From Eutreptiella sp. 'Long Island Sound 2002' (taxonomy: Eukaryota; Euglenozoa; Euglenophyceae; Eutreptiales; Eutreptiaceae): a stretch of DNA of 64,000 nucleotides. The notes under the pieces are model-generated. The model was not told where the DNA came from, made no database searches, and was given only the letters and a program-made list of their open reading frames with translations. Position numbers and translations under genes: made by a program. Shown piece by piece: positions 1 through 11,808 of the stretch (position 1 is the first letter of the stretch; each line of letters opens with the position of its first letter). The DNA is taken from the NCBI GenBank assembly GCA_964036045.1, contig OZ038382.1:131130556-131194555 (forward strand). Direction: 5' to 3'.

Positions 1-890
1 ACTGCCCCCACGGGAAATAGCGCAAAAGGTGCGCAACCAAGTCGGAGTGCCAATGCGGTGTTACGCCCGGAACTGTAAATAGAAGGCTGAAACGGCGACA
101 ACTGAGCCCATAGACCTCGAAACGTGGCTCCAGGCAGCGCACCCTGCAAATGACGACGAGGCAGTGTCATGGTTTGCAACTATACATGGGACAAGCGAGT
201 GCACTCAAGAAGAACGAACACCAAAACGTCGACGCCTCGCTACTGACACCACACGGTGGGAGCACTACCTAACGGCCTCCGACAAGCTGGCTAGGCAGCA
301 CGCACAACGCGCCCGCAACACCTACAGCAACACACACACCGCAGAGGCAGCATGACGACACCCACAAGAACTACGCACAATATACACCAACACACTAACA
401 ATCAAGAAAGAATAATCTGCTGGTAACAAACCTCCTCAAGGAGCATATAGAAGCACAGCGACTACACAACACATATACAGCAATGTGCCTGGAACGCCGA
501 CAATGGTACTAACAGGCTAAACACCACACATTTAGACCGTACGCGGACACAAAAACATCACTCCTTACATACGAGAGGTTTGAGAGGCTGTGCACAGATC
601 CGACGTGCTGTTGGCCCACCACATGTAGCAGGCACATTGCACGTGGCATCAGCAGGAACGCATCATGAACTTGATGCACGAGATCAAAAGCAGCTACCAA
701 CAGAAAATGACACTGTAGTGTGATGTGTCTAGGCAGGCACGGCAGACAATATACCTCATACCGAAACGACCAAGGGAACAATGGGACCCCACCTTGTGGG
801 AAGTCCCATTGCAATCACTACCAAAAGGACAAAAGGCGCAATGGGATCCACACGAGTGGGAAATCCCGCTAACATGACAACACCAACCTC
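1..890 (+). pseudogene. Decayed coding-like remnant at left edge
   Basis: I do not recognise this protein. Frame 2 from the left edge to 355 reads as protein-like sequence with a TAG at about position 80; the clean part starts near 164 (WFATIHG, RRRLATDTTRWEHYL). From about 423 to 600 frame 3 looks coding (LLKEHIEAQRL, LTYERFERLC) with a TAA. From about 600 to 872 frame 2 looks coding again (YLIPKRPREQWDP) with further TAGs, ending at a TGA. The plus strand here is A/C-rich, unlike the G/T-rich plus-strand genes at 56-64 kb, so it is a different gene family. An antisense open frame (509-814, minus) also exists, and I cannot exclude that the minus strand is the real one. Likely a dead or mutated gene fragment cut by the satellite that starts near 893. 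Confidence 0.3.
779..811. repeat. Hairpin-forming inverted repeat
   Basis: CAATGGGAC at 779-787 is the exact reverse complement of GTCCCATTG at 803-811, with a further CCAC/GTGG pairing inside. A degenerate second version follows at about 837-868. On the plus strand the two encode similar peptides (QWDPTLWEVP and QWDPHEWEIP), so the repeat may be a duplicated codon block and not a regulatory hairpin. Confidence 0.5.
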
Positions 891-3800
891 AACGGGAAAA
901 CATGGGGGCCCGGCCATGAGCTGAAGCCCATATGCTCACCCTGGCTTTGCCCAAATCTGTATTTAGCTTTGAACTTGACCCACAGCAGCTCCTGGCACTC
1001 TCTGAGTTGGCATATTTGATAAAAAAATTTTGGTTTCTATTGCCTGATTTGAGGGCTTGGGGACCGCCCAATCCACCAAAGATATGTAGCCAAACGGCCC
1101 ACTTATGGTCCACCTCTAGTGCTCCCCCCCGTTTTGATGCGTTGAGAAGCCCCGAGGTGGCACGGGTTATATAGCCACCCACTGGATTTGTGGACACTTT
1201 GTGATCCTGTCCACTGCTCTTTGGCGTTATAGACCCCCTAGACAGTAGGGGTCATGTAGCCACCCGTTGCAATTTTGGGCCACTTCTGATTGTGTTCCTT
1301 GATATGATGTCGTTGAGACCCCCAAGGCGTCATGGGTTATGTAGCCACGTCATTAGGTCCCGTGCTTTGAATCGTTGGGTACCCCGTCCCCCCCCACGTG
1401 GTAGGGGTCATGTAGCGACTGTGCCAACTTGCGGGGCAGTGCTGACCGCTCTAAAGCATTTCGGATGCCCTAGGCGGCAGCGGTTATGTAGCCACACAGC
1501 CCACTTGTGCGCCACCTGTGGTTGTGTCCCCCGCTTTGAAGCGTTGGTGACCCCCTCGCTAGCAAGGGTTTTGTAGCCACCCTGCCCACTTGTTAGCCAC
1601 TTGTGATTTTGGCCTCTGCTCTAAAGTGTTTCGGACCCCAGGCTCGCTGGGGTTATGTAGGCACCCGGTCCACTTGTTGGCCACCCATGAGCTTGTACCC
1701 TATTCTGAAGCATCATTGACCCCCCATGAGGCAGGGGTTATGTAGCCACTGGGTCCACTTGTGGGCCACTGCTGATTCCGCCTCGGTCTAAATCCCCCCC
1801 CCCCCCCCCCGCCCCAAGCGGCAGGGGTTATTTAGCCACCCGGCCCACTGGTGGGCCACTTCCGACTGTATCCCCTGCTATGACGTGTTGGGGACACCCA
1901 AGGCGGCAAGGTTTATGTAGTGTACCGGCCTAGTTGTGCGCCCATGTTGATCCATTCCCCACTCCAAGGCGTTGGGCACCCACGGGTCGGCAATGGTGAT
2001 ATTTTGCCAACCAGCCCACTTGTGGGCCACATCCAATTTTGTCCCCCACTCTGAAGCGTTGAGGACCCCCCAAGCGTCTGAGCGTTATGCAGCCACCGGC
2101 GCACTGGTTTGTCACTGCTGATTTGGTCTCCCATTTGAAGTCTTCCGGACCCGGCAAGGTTTTGCACCAAGTGCTGATTCGATCCTTGATCTGAAGTGTT
2201 GGGGAGCCCCTAGGCGGCCGGGCGTTATGCAGCCGCCTGGCCCACTCAAGGGCGACTATTGATTTTGTCCCCTAATCTGAAGCGGTGCGGACCCTGCACT
2301 GTCTAGGGGTCATATAGCCACGCAGCCCACTTGTTGGCCATTGAAGATTGTCTCCACCAATGTGACGTCTAAGGGATCTCGAGGCTTCAAGGGTTTTGGA
2401 GCCATCCGCCCTGCTCGTGGGCCGCTTCTAATTCTCTCCCCCACTCTAAAGCGTTGGGGATCCCCAATGTGGCAAGAATTATGCAGCCACGCGGCTGAAT
2501 TGTGGGCCACTATTGATTGTGTCCATCGTTTTGAAACGTTTGTTACCCCCCTTGTCGGCAAGGGTTCTTTAGCGACCCGGGCCATTTGTGGGCCACCTAT
2601 TGATTTTGTCACCCTTGCTAAAGCGTCGGAGACCCCGTAAGCATTAGGGGTCATCTAGCCACCTACCCCACTTGTAGGCCACGTGTGAATCCGTCTCGCG
2701 CTCTCAACTGCTGGGTACCCCTTGGGCGGCAACACTTATGTAGCCACCTAGCCCACTAGTTTGCCCCTTATGACTTTCTCCCACACCCTGAGGTGTTGGG
2801 GACCCCTTAGGCGTCTGCGTGTTATTGTAGCCACCCGCCGCACTTCCAGACCACCGCTAATTTTGTCATCCGCTTTGAAGCATTGAAACGTTAGGTGACA
2901 AGGGTTATGTAGCTAGTTTGCTCACTTGTTAGCCACTTCTAATTTTGTTTCCCGCGCTTAAGCGTTGGGGACCCCCAAGGCGTCCACGGTCATGTAGGTG
3001 GCGGGCCCAGTTGTTGGCCACTGCTGATTCTCTCCGGTGTTGTGCAGTGTTGGCGACCCCCAAGTTGGCCGGTTGCTATTTAGTCACCCGCCCATTTTCC
3101 GGTTCACCGCTGATTTTGTCCCCCGCTCTGAAGCGTTGGAACCGCCTAGGCGGTAATGGTAGTGCAGCCACCCGTCCCAATTGTGGGCCACTGCTGATTT
3201 GGTCCCGTAGAGTGGATTTTTGCCCACCCCCAAGGCGTCCTGGTGCTATGTAGCCCCCGGGCCCACTTTTGGGCCACCGCTATTTTTTTTTGCCTCCTCT
3301 CAACCGTTGGGGATCCCCCGCAGGTTAGGCGCTATGTAACCACCCGGCCCAAGCCTAGGCCACTTCTCATTATAACCCCCGGTCTCAAGTGTTGGGGACG
3401 CCCTATGCAGCCGGAGGTTATGTAGCCCTCCGGCCCACTTGTGGGCGACCGTTGATTTTGTTCCCCGATGTGAAGGTTTGGGGACTCTGCAACTGGCAGG
3501 GTCTTTGTAGCCACCTTGCCCAGTGTGGGCCACTGCTGATTTCCTCCCCCGCCCTAAAGCTTTGGGGACCCCCAGGTGGCAAACGTTATGTAGTCAACGG
3601 ACCTAGTTGTGGGCCACCGCTAATTTTTGTCTCTGCTTTCAAGTGTTGGGGACTCCCAAGCTGGCCGGGTGTTACGTAATGAGGCAACCCACTTGTGGGC
3701 CGCTGCTGATTTTTTCTCCCTGTGTGAAGAGTTGGAAACCCCTCAGTGAAGGGCGTCATGTAGCCACAAGGCCAACCTGTGGGTCACTACTGATTCTGGC

Positions 3801-4664
3801 CCCCATCTTATGCGTTGGGTTATGTAGCCACCTGGCCTACGTGTGGGCCACCGTTGATCTTGTCATCCGTTGTGAAGCGTTGGGGACCTAGCTAATGGTA
3901 GCCCACTTGTAGGCCACTCCTGATTCCGTTCCGCGCTCTCAAGTGCCGGGTACCCCTTGGGCGTCAACACTTATGTAGCCACATATCCCACTATTTCGCC
4001 ACTTATGACTTCCCCCCACCCTGTGAGGTGTTGGGGACCCCTCATGCGGCCGGGTGTTATTGTAGCCATCCGGCGCACTTCTAGGCCACCGCTAATTTCG
4101 TACCCTGCTTTGAAGCATTGAAACCCCCTAGGTCGCAAGGGTGCGTCGCTGATTTGCTCACTTGTTGGCCACTTCTAATTTTCTTCCTCGCGCTCAAGCG
4201 TTGGGGACCCCCAAGGTGTCAACGGTCATGTAGGCGGCGGCCTCAGTTGTTGGCCACTGCTGATTCTCTCCGCCGTTGTGAAGTGTTGGCGACCCCCGAG
4301 GCGGCTGGGTGCTATGTAGTCACCCGGCCATTTTCCGGTTCACCGCTGACTTTGTCTCCCGGGCTGAAGCGTTGGAACCGCCTAGGCGGCAATGGCAATG
4401 CAGCCACCCGGCCCAATTGTGGGCCACTACTAATTTTGTCTCCTATTGTGGAGTGTTGCGGACCCTCAAGGCGTCCGTGCACTATGTAGCCCCCGGGCCC
4501 ACTTGTGGGCGACCGCTAATACCCCCCCCCCCCCCTCTCAGCTGTTGGGGATCCTGCACAGGTTAGGCGTTATGCAACCACCGGGCCCAAGCCTAGGCCA
4601 CTTCTCATTATGCTCACCGTTCTCAATCGTTGGGGACCCCCCTATGCGGCCGGAGGTTGTGTAT

Positions 4665-4923
4665 GTGGGTTGTTGACGTGCACTCGTCGCAGGCATGGGT
4701 CGAGGAAGTGGCCCCGGCCGCTAATCCACGCCGGACGATAGGCGTCCACCCGTGCCCAAAATGCGGCATATGACTGCTCCCCCTGTTTGATGAGGTGAGA
4801 CAACGTGTCAGTAAGACGACGGGCACGCCGCCAAAGGGCTGGCAGCTCCGCGGGGGTGGTAGCGATAGGAGGCAGCGACATGTTGCTTACAAGGGCTAGG
4901 CGAGCTACGGAGAGAAGGCCCAA
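4665..4923 (-). pseudogene. Minus-strand gene fragment (short copy)
   Basis: Minus-strand open frame starting with ATG at 4923 (MGLLSVARLALVS). It contains AELPALWRRARRL and FWARVDAYRP, which do not resemble the satellite translation and are conserved in the second copy at 11443-11808. The reading breaks off at about 4665 where satellite A resumes, so this copy lacks the last ~100 bp of the other. I do not recognise the family. It is probably a captured exon or transposon scrap. Confidence 0.4.
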
Positions 4924-5170
4924 GGAGGGTGGGAGGGGGTTTGCACCTCAGGCCAGCCCCAAGTGACCCAAGTGACGTGAGGCAGCGGTGCCCCGTGGCG
5001 AGCGTCGTTGTGGCACCGGAAAGTGCACGCATTGAGCATGGCAATTAGCATGATAACTGGGCCCCCCTTCTCTGTCACCCTGTCTCTCCCGCCCTCCCCG
5101 TCCTTCTTTTGCTGGCCAATCCTGTTCGCATTTGCCCTGTCCCTTCTTGGTCTACTTCGGGGCGGGGAGG
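4924..5170. other. Non-satellite DNA upstream of the minus-strand fragment
   Basis: About 250 bp with no 85-bp repeat. Read on the minus strand it lies upstream of the ATG at 4923 and contains a pyrimidine-rich tract ending in CCGTAG just before the conserved open frame, which would fit a 3' splice site or leader. It is nearly identical to 11809-12060. No gene of its own was seen. Confidence 0.4.
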
Positions 5171-8100
5171 GGTCACTACTGATTGTGTCCCCCCATCTTA
5201 TGTGTTGGGTTATGTAGCCACCTGGCCTACGTGTGAGCCACCGTGGATCGTGTCATCCGTTGTGAAGCGTTGGGGACCTGGCAAGTGGGAGGGGTCATGT
5301 AGCCTCCCAGCCCGTTCTTAGGCCACTATGTATTTCGTCCCCCGCTTTGAAGCATTTGGGATCCTGCAGGTGGCAGGGGCGATGTAGCCACCCGGCCCAC
5401 ATGTTGGTTGCTTGTGCCTTTGTTCCTCGCTGCGAAGCGTTGGGGACCCCCCAACGGGCAGTGGTTGTGTTGCCACTGGGCCTACTTGTGGGCCAAATCT
5501 GATTTGGTTTTCCTCCTTGAAGTGTTGTTGACCCTCAACGCAGCAAGGGTTGTGCAGCCACCCGGCCCAATCATGGGGTACCTTTGATTTTATCCATTGC
5601 TCTGAAGCGGTGGGGAGCCCCAGGCGGTAGGGGTTATCAAGCCACTGGTTCACTTGTGGCTCACTAATGATTTCGTCATCCGCTCTGAAATGTCTGGGAC
5701 CCTCAAAGCGGCAGCGGTTATGCAGTCAATTTGCCCGCTTTTAGGCCACGTTTGATTGTGCCCTTCGCTCTCAAGCTGGGGACCCCCTAGGCGGCGGGGG
5801 TTATGTAGCCACGTCGCCCACTGGTGCGTCATTATTGATTCCTTTCCTCTTTGGAAGTTTTCGCCACCCCCGATCCACCTGGCCCACTTGTGGGCCGCCT
5901 CTGATTTGGTCCCCCAATTGAAGCGTTGTGGACCCCCCAAGCGGCAAGGGCTATGTATTCACCCTGCCCACTTGTGGGCCACTGGTGATTGTGTTCCCCG
6001 CTCTAGAGTGTTGGTTCCCCCCTAGCCACGTGGCTCACATGTGGGCCAGCTATGATTGTGCATGACGCCTTGAAGTGTTGGGGTCGTGCTAGGGGTCAGG
6101 GGTTTTGTAGCTACCGTGCCTAGTCGTGGGTCACTAGTGATTGTGTCCCCCGCTGCAAAGCTTTCTGGACGTCGCCGGCGGCTAGGGTTATGTAGCCACG
6201 CTTCGCACTTGTGTTCCACGTGTGATTTTGTTCTTCCCTTTGAAGCATTGCGGACCGCCTAGGCGGCAAGGGTTATTTATCCACCTCGCCCACTTGTTGG
6301 CCACTCGTAATTCCGTTCGCGGCCGTGAAGCTTATGGCCAGCCCCTAGCAATCAGGGTTTATGTAGCCACACAACCCAATTGACGGCCACTTCTGTGTCT
6401 ATTCCCCGCTCTCAAGCGTTGGGGACCCCCAAGCCAGCAAGAGTTATGTAGCCCCTTGAGGTGGTGGTGGTTTTGGAGCAGACCCGCCCACTCGCGGGCC
6501 ACCTATGATTGTGTCCCCCGCTCTCAAGCCTTGGAGAATCCCCAAGCGGCAATACTTATGTACCCAAGATGTGGCCCACTTGTGGGCCGCTTTTGATGTT
6601 GTCCCTAGGCGGCCCAGCATGATGTAGCCACCTGGCCCGCTTGTGGGCTCCTTGTGATTCTCATCTCTGCTCTCCTCATTTGTGAACCGCCGAGGCGGTC
6701 GGGGTTATGTAGCCATCTGGGCCACTAGTTGGCCACCGCTGTTTTTGTCCCCCCTTCTAAAGCGTTGGGCACCTCCCAGGCGGGTAGGTGTTAAGAACCC
6801 ACCCTGCCCACGTGTGGGCCACGTGTGATTCTGTCCCCCGCTCTGAAGTGTTGGGACCCCTAAGGTGGGTGGCCGCTATGTAGCCACACACCACACTTTT
6901 AGGACTCGGCCGATTTTGTCTCTTGCTTTGAAGCGTTGTTGAAGCCCTAGGCCGCCGGATGTTGTTTTGCCACCCCGCCCACTTGTGGGCCACCACTGAT
7001 TTTCCCCCCCATCGTAAAGGCCCCTCAAGCGGCTGTACATTATGCAGCCATCAGGCCCGCTTTCGGGCCAATTCTGATTTTGTTTGCCGCTTTGAAGCGT
7101 TGGAACCCCCTAGGCAGCAGGAGGTATGTGGGTAGCCCGCGCCAGTTGTTGGCCATTGTAAATTTTGTCCCCCGTTGTGAAGCATTGGGGACCCACAAGG
7201 CTGCAGTGGTAATTTAGCGAGCCGGCCATTCTGTGGGCCACTGCTGATTTTGTCCGCCCAGGTGAACTGTTGGCGACCCCCAAGGCGGCCGCTGCTATGT
7301 TGCCACTCGGCCCACTGCTGGACCACCGCTAATTTTGTTCCCCGCTCTCAACCATTGGGGTCCCCAAGCGTTAGGGGTTATTTCACCGCCCGACCCACTA
7401 TTGGGCCAATTTTGATTGTGCCCCCCTTTCTCAAGCGGCGAGGACCCCCTATGCGGCGTGGGGGTATGTAGCCATCGGGCTTACTTGTGGGCCACCGCTG
7501 CTTTTTTTTCGCCGCCTTGAAGCGTTGGGCACTCCCAAGCCGGCCCGATGTTATGTAACCACCCAGTCCACTTGTACACCATAGGTGGTTTCGTCCCGCG
7601 GTGTGAAGCGTTGCTACCTCCCAAGCGACAGACGTCATGTAGCGAACGGGCCCACATGTGGGTCGCTACTAATTCTACCCCCCCTTGTTAAGCGTTGCGT
7701 TAGCCACCCGGGCCTGAAGCGTTGGGCACCCGGCGTGAGGTAGGGGTTATGTAGCCAACCGGCCCACTTGTGGGTCACTTTTGACTTGGTCCCCCGCTTT
7801 GAAGCGTTGGGGACCCCCTGAGCGGCAAGGGTTATGTGGCCACCCGGCCCACTTTTGGGCCACATCTTTTTGTGTCTTCTGCTCCGAAGTGTTGTTGGCC
7901 CTCAACACAGCAAGCGTTATGTCGCCACCCGGCCCACTTTTGGGCCACCTGTGATTTTGTCCTCCGGTCTCAAGCGTTGGGGACCCCCTAGGTGGCAAGG
8001 GTTAGTTAGCTACCTGCCCACCCAATGGTCACTAATGAAACTGTCCCCCGCTCCGCAATGTTGGGGAGCCCCAAGGCTGCAAGGTTTATGCAACCACCTG

Positions 8101-11100
8101 GCCAACTTGTAGGTGGGCACTGATTCGAGTCCCCGCTTTGAAGCCATGGGGACTCTCCGGGCGGCACGGGTCATGTAGCCACCTTCCCCAACTTGTGGGC
8201 CACTTTTGACTCTGCTCCCCGCTCGCAAGCTTTGGGGACCCCCTAGGCGGCACGGGGTATGCAGCCATGTTGCCCATTTTTGCGTCACTAATGATTCTGT
8301 CCCCCGCTTGAAGCTCTACCGACCCTCGAGGTGGCAGGTGGTATGTAGGCAACCGGCCCACTTGTGGGTCACTACCGATTCCGTCCCCTGCTTTTAAGCG
8401 TTCTGGACCGCCAAGCGGCAACTGCTATGTAGCCACCTTGCCCAGCTGCGGGCCACGTCTTATTGACGTCCCCGCTCTCAAGCTTTGGGGACCCCCTCGC
8501 CACCTCGCCCACTTGTTGGTCACTAGTGATTTTGTCCCCCGCCGCAAAGCGTTGTGGGCCCCCAAGGCGGCAGGAGTTATGTAGCCACCCTACGCACTTG
8601 TGGGCAACTTCTGATTTTTTCCTTCCTCTTAAGCGTTGGCAACCGGACAAGCGGCAAGGGGTACGTAGCCACGTGGCTTCGTTGTGGGCCACCCGTGATT
8701 CCGTCCGCGGCTCTGCCGCGTTGGGGCACCCCTAAGGGGCAAGAGTTATGTCGCCATGCGGCCCACTTGTGGGCCACTTCTGAATCTTTTCCCCGCTCGC
8801 AAGCGTTGGGGATCCCCAAGCCAGCACGAGTTATCTAGCCCCCCAAGGCGGCAGTGATTATGGGGCTACCCCACCCCTTTCGGGCCACCTTTGATTCTGT
8901 CACGGGCACTCAAGCGTTGGGGAACCCCAAGGCGGCAGGGTTATGTACCCACCGAGTCCACTTGTTGGCCACTTCCGATTGTGTCTCCCGCTCCAAAGTG
9001 TTGGCCAACCCCCGGGTGGCCGGGCGTTATATAGCCACCCGGCCCACTTGTGGGCCCTTTGTGATTGTAATCCGTGCCCTCCGGCGTTGTGGACCCCCTA
9101 GGCGGTAGGGGTTATGTAGCCACCTGGCAAACTTGTTGGCCATCGCTGATTTTGACACCGCATCTGAAGCATTTGGGACCCCCTAGGCGGCCGGGCGTTA
9201 TGAAGCCACTCGGCTCACTTCTTGGCCACCCCTGATTTTGTTCCTCGCTCTCCACCGTTGGGGTCTCTTAGATAGCCGCGCGCCATGTAGCCGCCAGGCC
9301 CACTTGTGGGCCACGGCTGATTGTGCCCCTTCTTCTTAAATTCTTAACTGTTGGCCACCCCCTAGGCGTTTGGGGTTTCGCAGCTCTGTGGCCCACTTGT
9401 GTGTGCGTACGGATTTTGTCCACCACTCTAAAGAGTTGGGGAGCCCCTAGGCCATAGGGTTTATGTGGCCACGCGGCCCATTTGGGGGCCGCCTCCGATT
9501 CTGTCCCCTGCTCTGAAGGGTCGGGGACCCTCCAGGCGGCTTGGCGTTATGAAGCCACTTGTCCTGTTGGTGGCCCACTTGTGATTCTGCTTGCTGCTCT
9601 CAAGCGTTGGGGACCGCCTAGGAAGCCGGGGTTATGTAGTCACCTGGCCCCTTGTGGGTCACTTGTAATTCCGTCCACCGCTGTGACGCGTTGGGACCCC
9701 TAGACGGCCGGGCAGTATGAAGCCACATGGGCCTCTTTTATGGCAGGGCTGATTTTGTCCTCCCCTCCGAAGTTTGGGGACCAACTACACGGCCGGGCGG
9801 TATGAACGCACATGGTTCGCTTATGGGCCAAGACTGATCGGATCCCCCGGTGTGAAGCATCGGGGACGCTTCGGAATGCAGGGGTTATGTTGCCACCCGG
9901 CTCATTTGTGGGCCACGAGTAATTCTGTCCCATGCTCTGAAGCGTTGGTGACTTGCATACGCCTACGCGCTATGTAGCCATTTGGCTCACTTGTGGGCCA
10001 CCACTGAGAGTGTTCCCTGCTCTGGAGCTTTTAGAACCTTCTAGTCCGCAGGGGTTGCGTAGCCAGCCAGTTCACTTGTGGGCTAGTGCTGATTCTTTCC
10101 CCCGTCTTGAAGCTTTGGTGAACGTGCGGGCCATTCGGCGTTATTTAGCCACCGAGCCCCTTTGTGGGCCATAGCTGACTGTGTCCCCCGGTTGGAAGCG
10201 ATGGGATCCCCCTAGGCGGTAGGAGATTTTTTGCCATATAGCCCACTTGTGCGCCACTTCTGATTCTGTCCCCCGCTCTAAAGCGTTGGTTACCCCCTAG
10301 GCGACCTGTCGGTATGAAGCCACACGGCCCACCTTGGTCACGCATGATTGTGTGCCCCCGTTGTGAAGCATCGGGGACCCCGAGGCGGGCTGGGTGTTAT
10401 GTAGCCACGTGGCTCACTTGTGAGCCACTTACAATTCCGTTGCCCGATCTCAATGGTTGGGAACCCCTAGGTGGCATGGGTTATGTAGCTACGTGCCGAC
10501 TTGTGGTCCACTTCTGATTCTTTTCCTCCTTCTAAAGCATTTGGAACTCCGCAAGCGGCAATGGTTATATAGCCACCGCGCCCACTTGTGTGTCGCTTTT
10601 AATTCTGTCCATTGCTCTGACGTGTTGGGTCGCCCCTAGGTGGTAGGGGTTTCGTAGTCACCTTGCCCTCATTTGGAGCCACTTCTCATTCTGTCCCCCT
10701 CTCTATAGCATTGGGGATCCTCTATGCAGCAGGTGCTATTTAGCGTGCGCGCGCACCTGTGAGCCGCGTGTGCTTGTATACCCCGCTCATAAGCGTTGGG
10801 GACCCCCCACACGGCTGGTGTTGTGTTGCCACCTTGCCCAATTTCAGGCCACATCTGATTCTGTCCCTCATTCTCAGGGGTTGGGGACCCCTTAGCGTGG
10901 AGGAGTTATTTAGATATGTGGCCCACTTGTGGGTCACTAGTGATTGTGTCCTCCACTCTAAAGCGTTGGGGACCCTCCAAGCGGGAGGTGCTATGTAGCC
11001 ACCTCGCCCATGTGTGGCCACATGTGATTCTGTGCCATGCTCTCCGTAGTTGGGAACCCTCCAGGCGGCTAGATCTATATATGGAGCCGGCCCACTTGTG

Positions 11101-11442
11101 GGTCACTACTGAATGTGTCCCCCGCTTCAAAGAATTCGGAACCATCCAGGCGGCAGGGGTTATGTAGCAACCGTGCCCATTTATCGGCCACTCTTTAAGC
11201 CCATTTGTGGGCCACTTCTGATTCTGTCCCCCACTCCAAAGCATTCGGGAACCTCTAGGTGGCGGGTGTTATGTGGCCAACGTGCCCACTTGTGGGCAGC
11301 TTGTGCGTTTGTCCCCCTCTTTGAAGTGGACCCCAAGGTGGCCAGGGCTTAAGTACCCACCTGGCCGCTGCTATTTTTATCTCCGTGTGTGAAGTGTTGG
11401 AACCCCCCAAGCGATAGAAGTCATGCACCCACTAGGCCCAGT

Positions 11443-11808
11443 TGTGGAGTCCACCCGGAAGTGGTGGAGCAACTGTTGGACAATCACAGCCGCAAACGGT
11501 GCCTTGTTCAACGCAAACAGTCCCTGCACGTCCGGTGCGTGATGCGGTTGTGGGTTGTTGACGTGCACTCGTAGCAGGCACAGGTGAAGGAAATGGCCCC
11601 AGCCGCTGTTCCGGGCTGGACGATAGGCGTCCACCCGTGCCCAAAATACGGCGTATGACTGCTCCCCCCGTGTGATGAGGTGAGACACCGTGTCCATAAG
11701 ACGATAGGCACGCCGCCAGAGGGCTGGCAGCTCCGCGGGGGTGGTAGCGATAGGAGACAGCGACATCTCGCTTACCAGGGCTAGGCGAGCTACGGAGAGA
11801 AGGCCCAA
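11443..11808 (-). pseudogene. Minus-strand gene fragment (long copy)
   Basis: Open on the minus strand from ATG 11808. It has the same protein as the 4665-4923 fragment but continues further: AELPALWRRAYRL, FWARVDAYRPAR, then HAPDVQGLFALNKAPFA and VIVQQLLHHFRVD. The last part has no counterpart in copy 1. Past about 11443 the frame runs into satellite A translation, so the end of the gene is missing. A second open frame in another phase (11432-11929) overlaps it and is low-complexity. The family is unknown. The amino-acid pattern (alternating helices, conserved between copies) suggests a former real protein. Confidence 0.45.

Larger units (their letters stand above)
4665..11365. repeat. Tandem segmental duplication, copy 1
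   Basis: This stretch of satellite A plus a gene-fragment island recurs at 11550-18237 with an offset of 6885 bp at its left end and 6870-6871 bp through the rest. Irregular units that are otherwise unique in the array appear in the same order in both copies, for example the pair of blocks at 8463 and 15333 or 9482 and 16352. Differences are scattered substitutions plus small indels, so the duplication is recent compared with the divergence among the 85-bp units. Confidence 0.85.
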
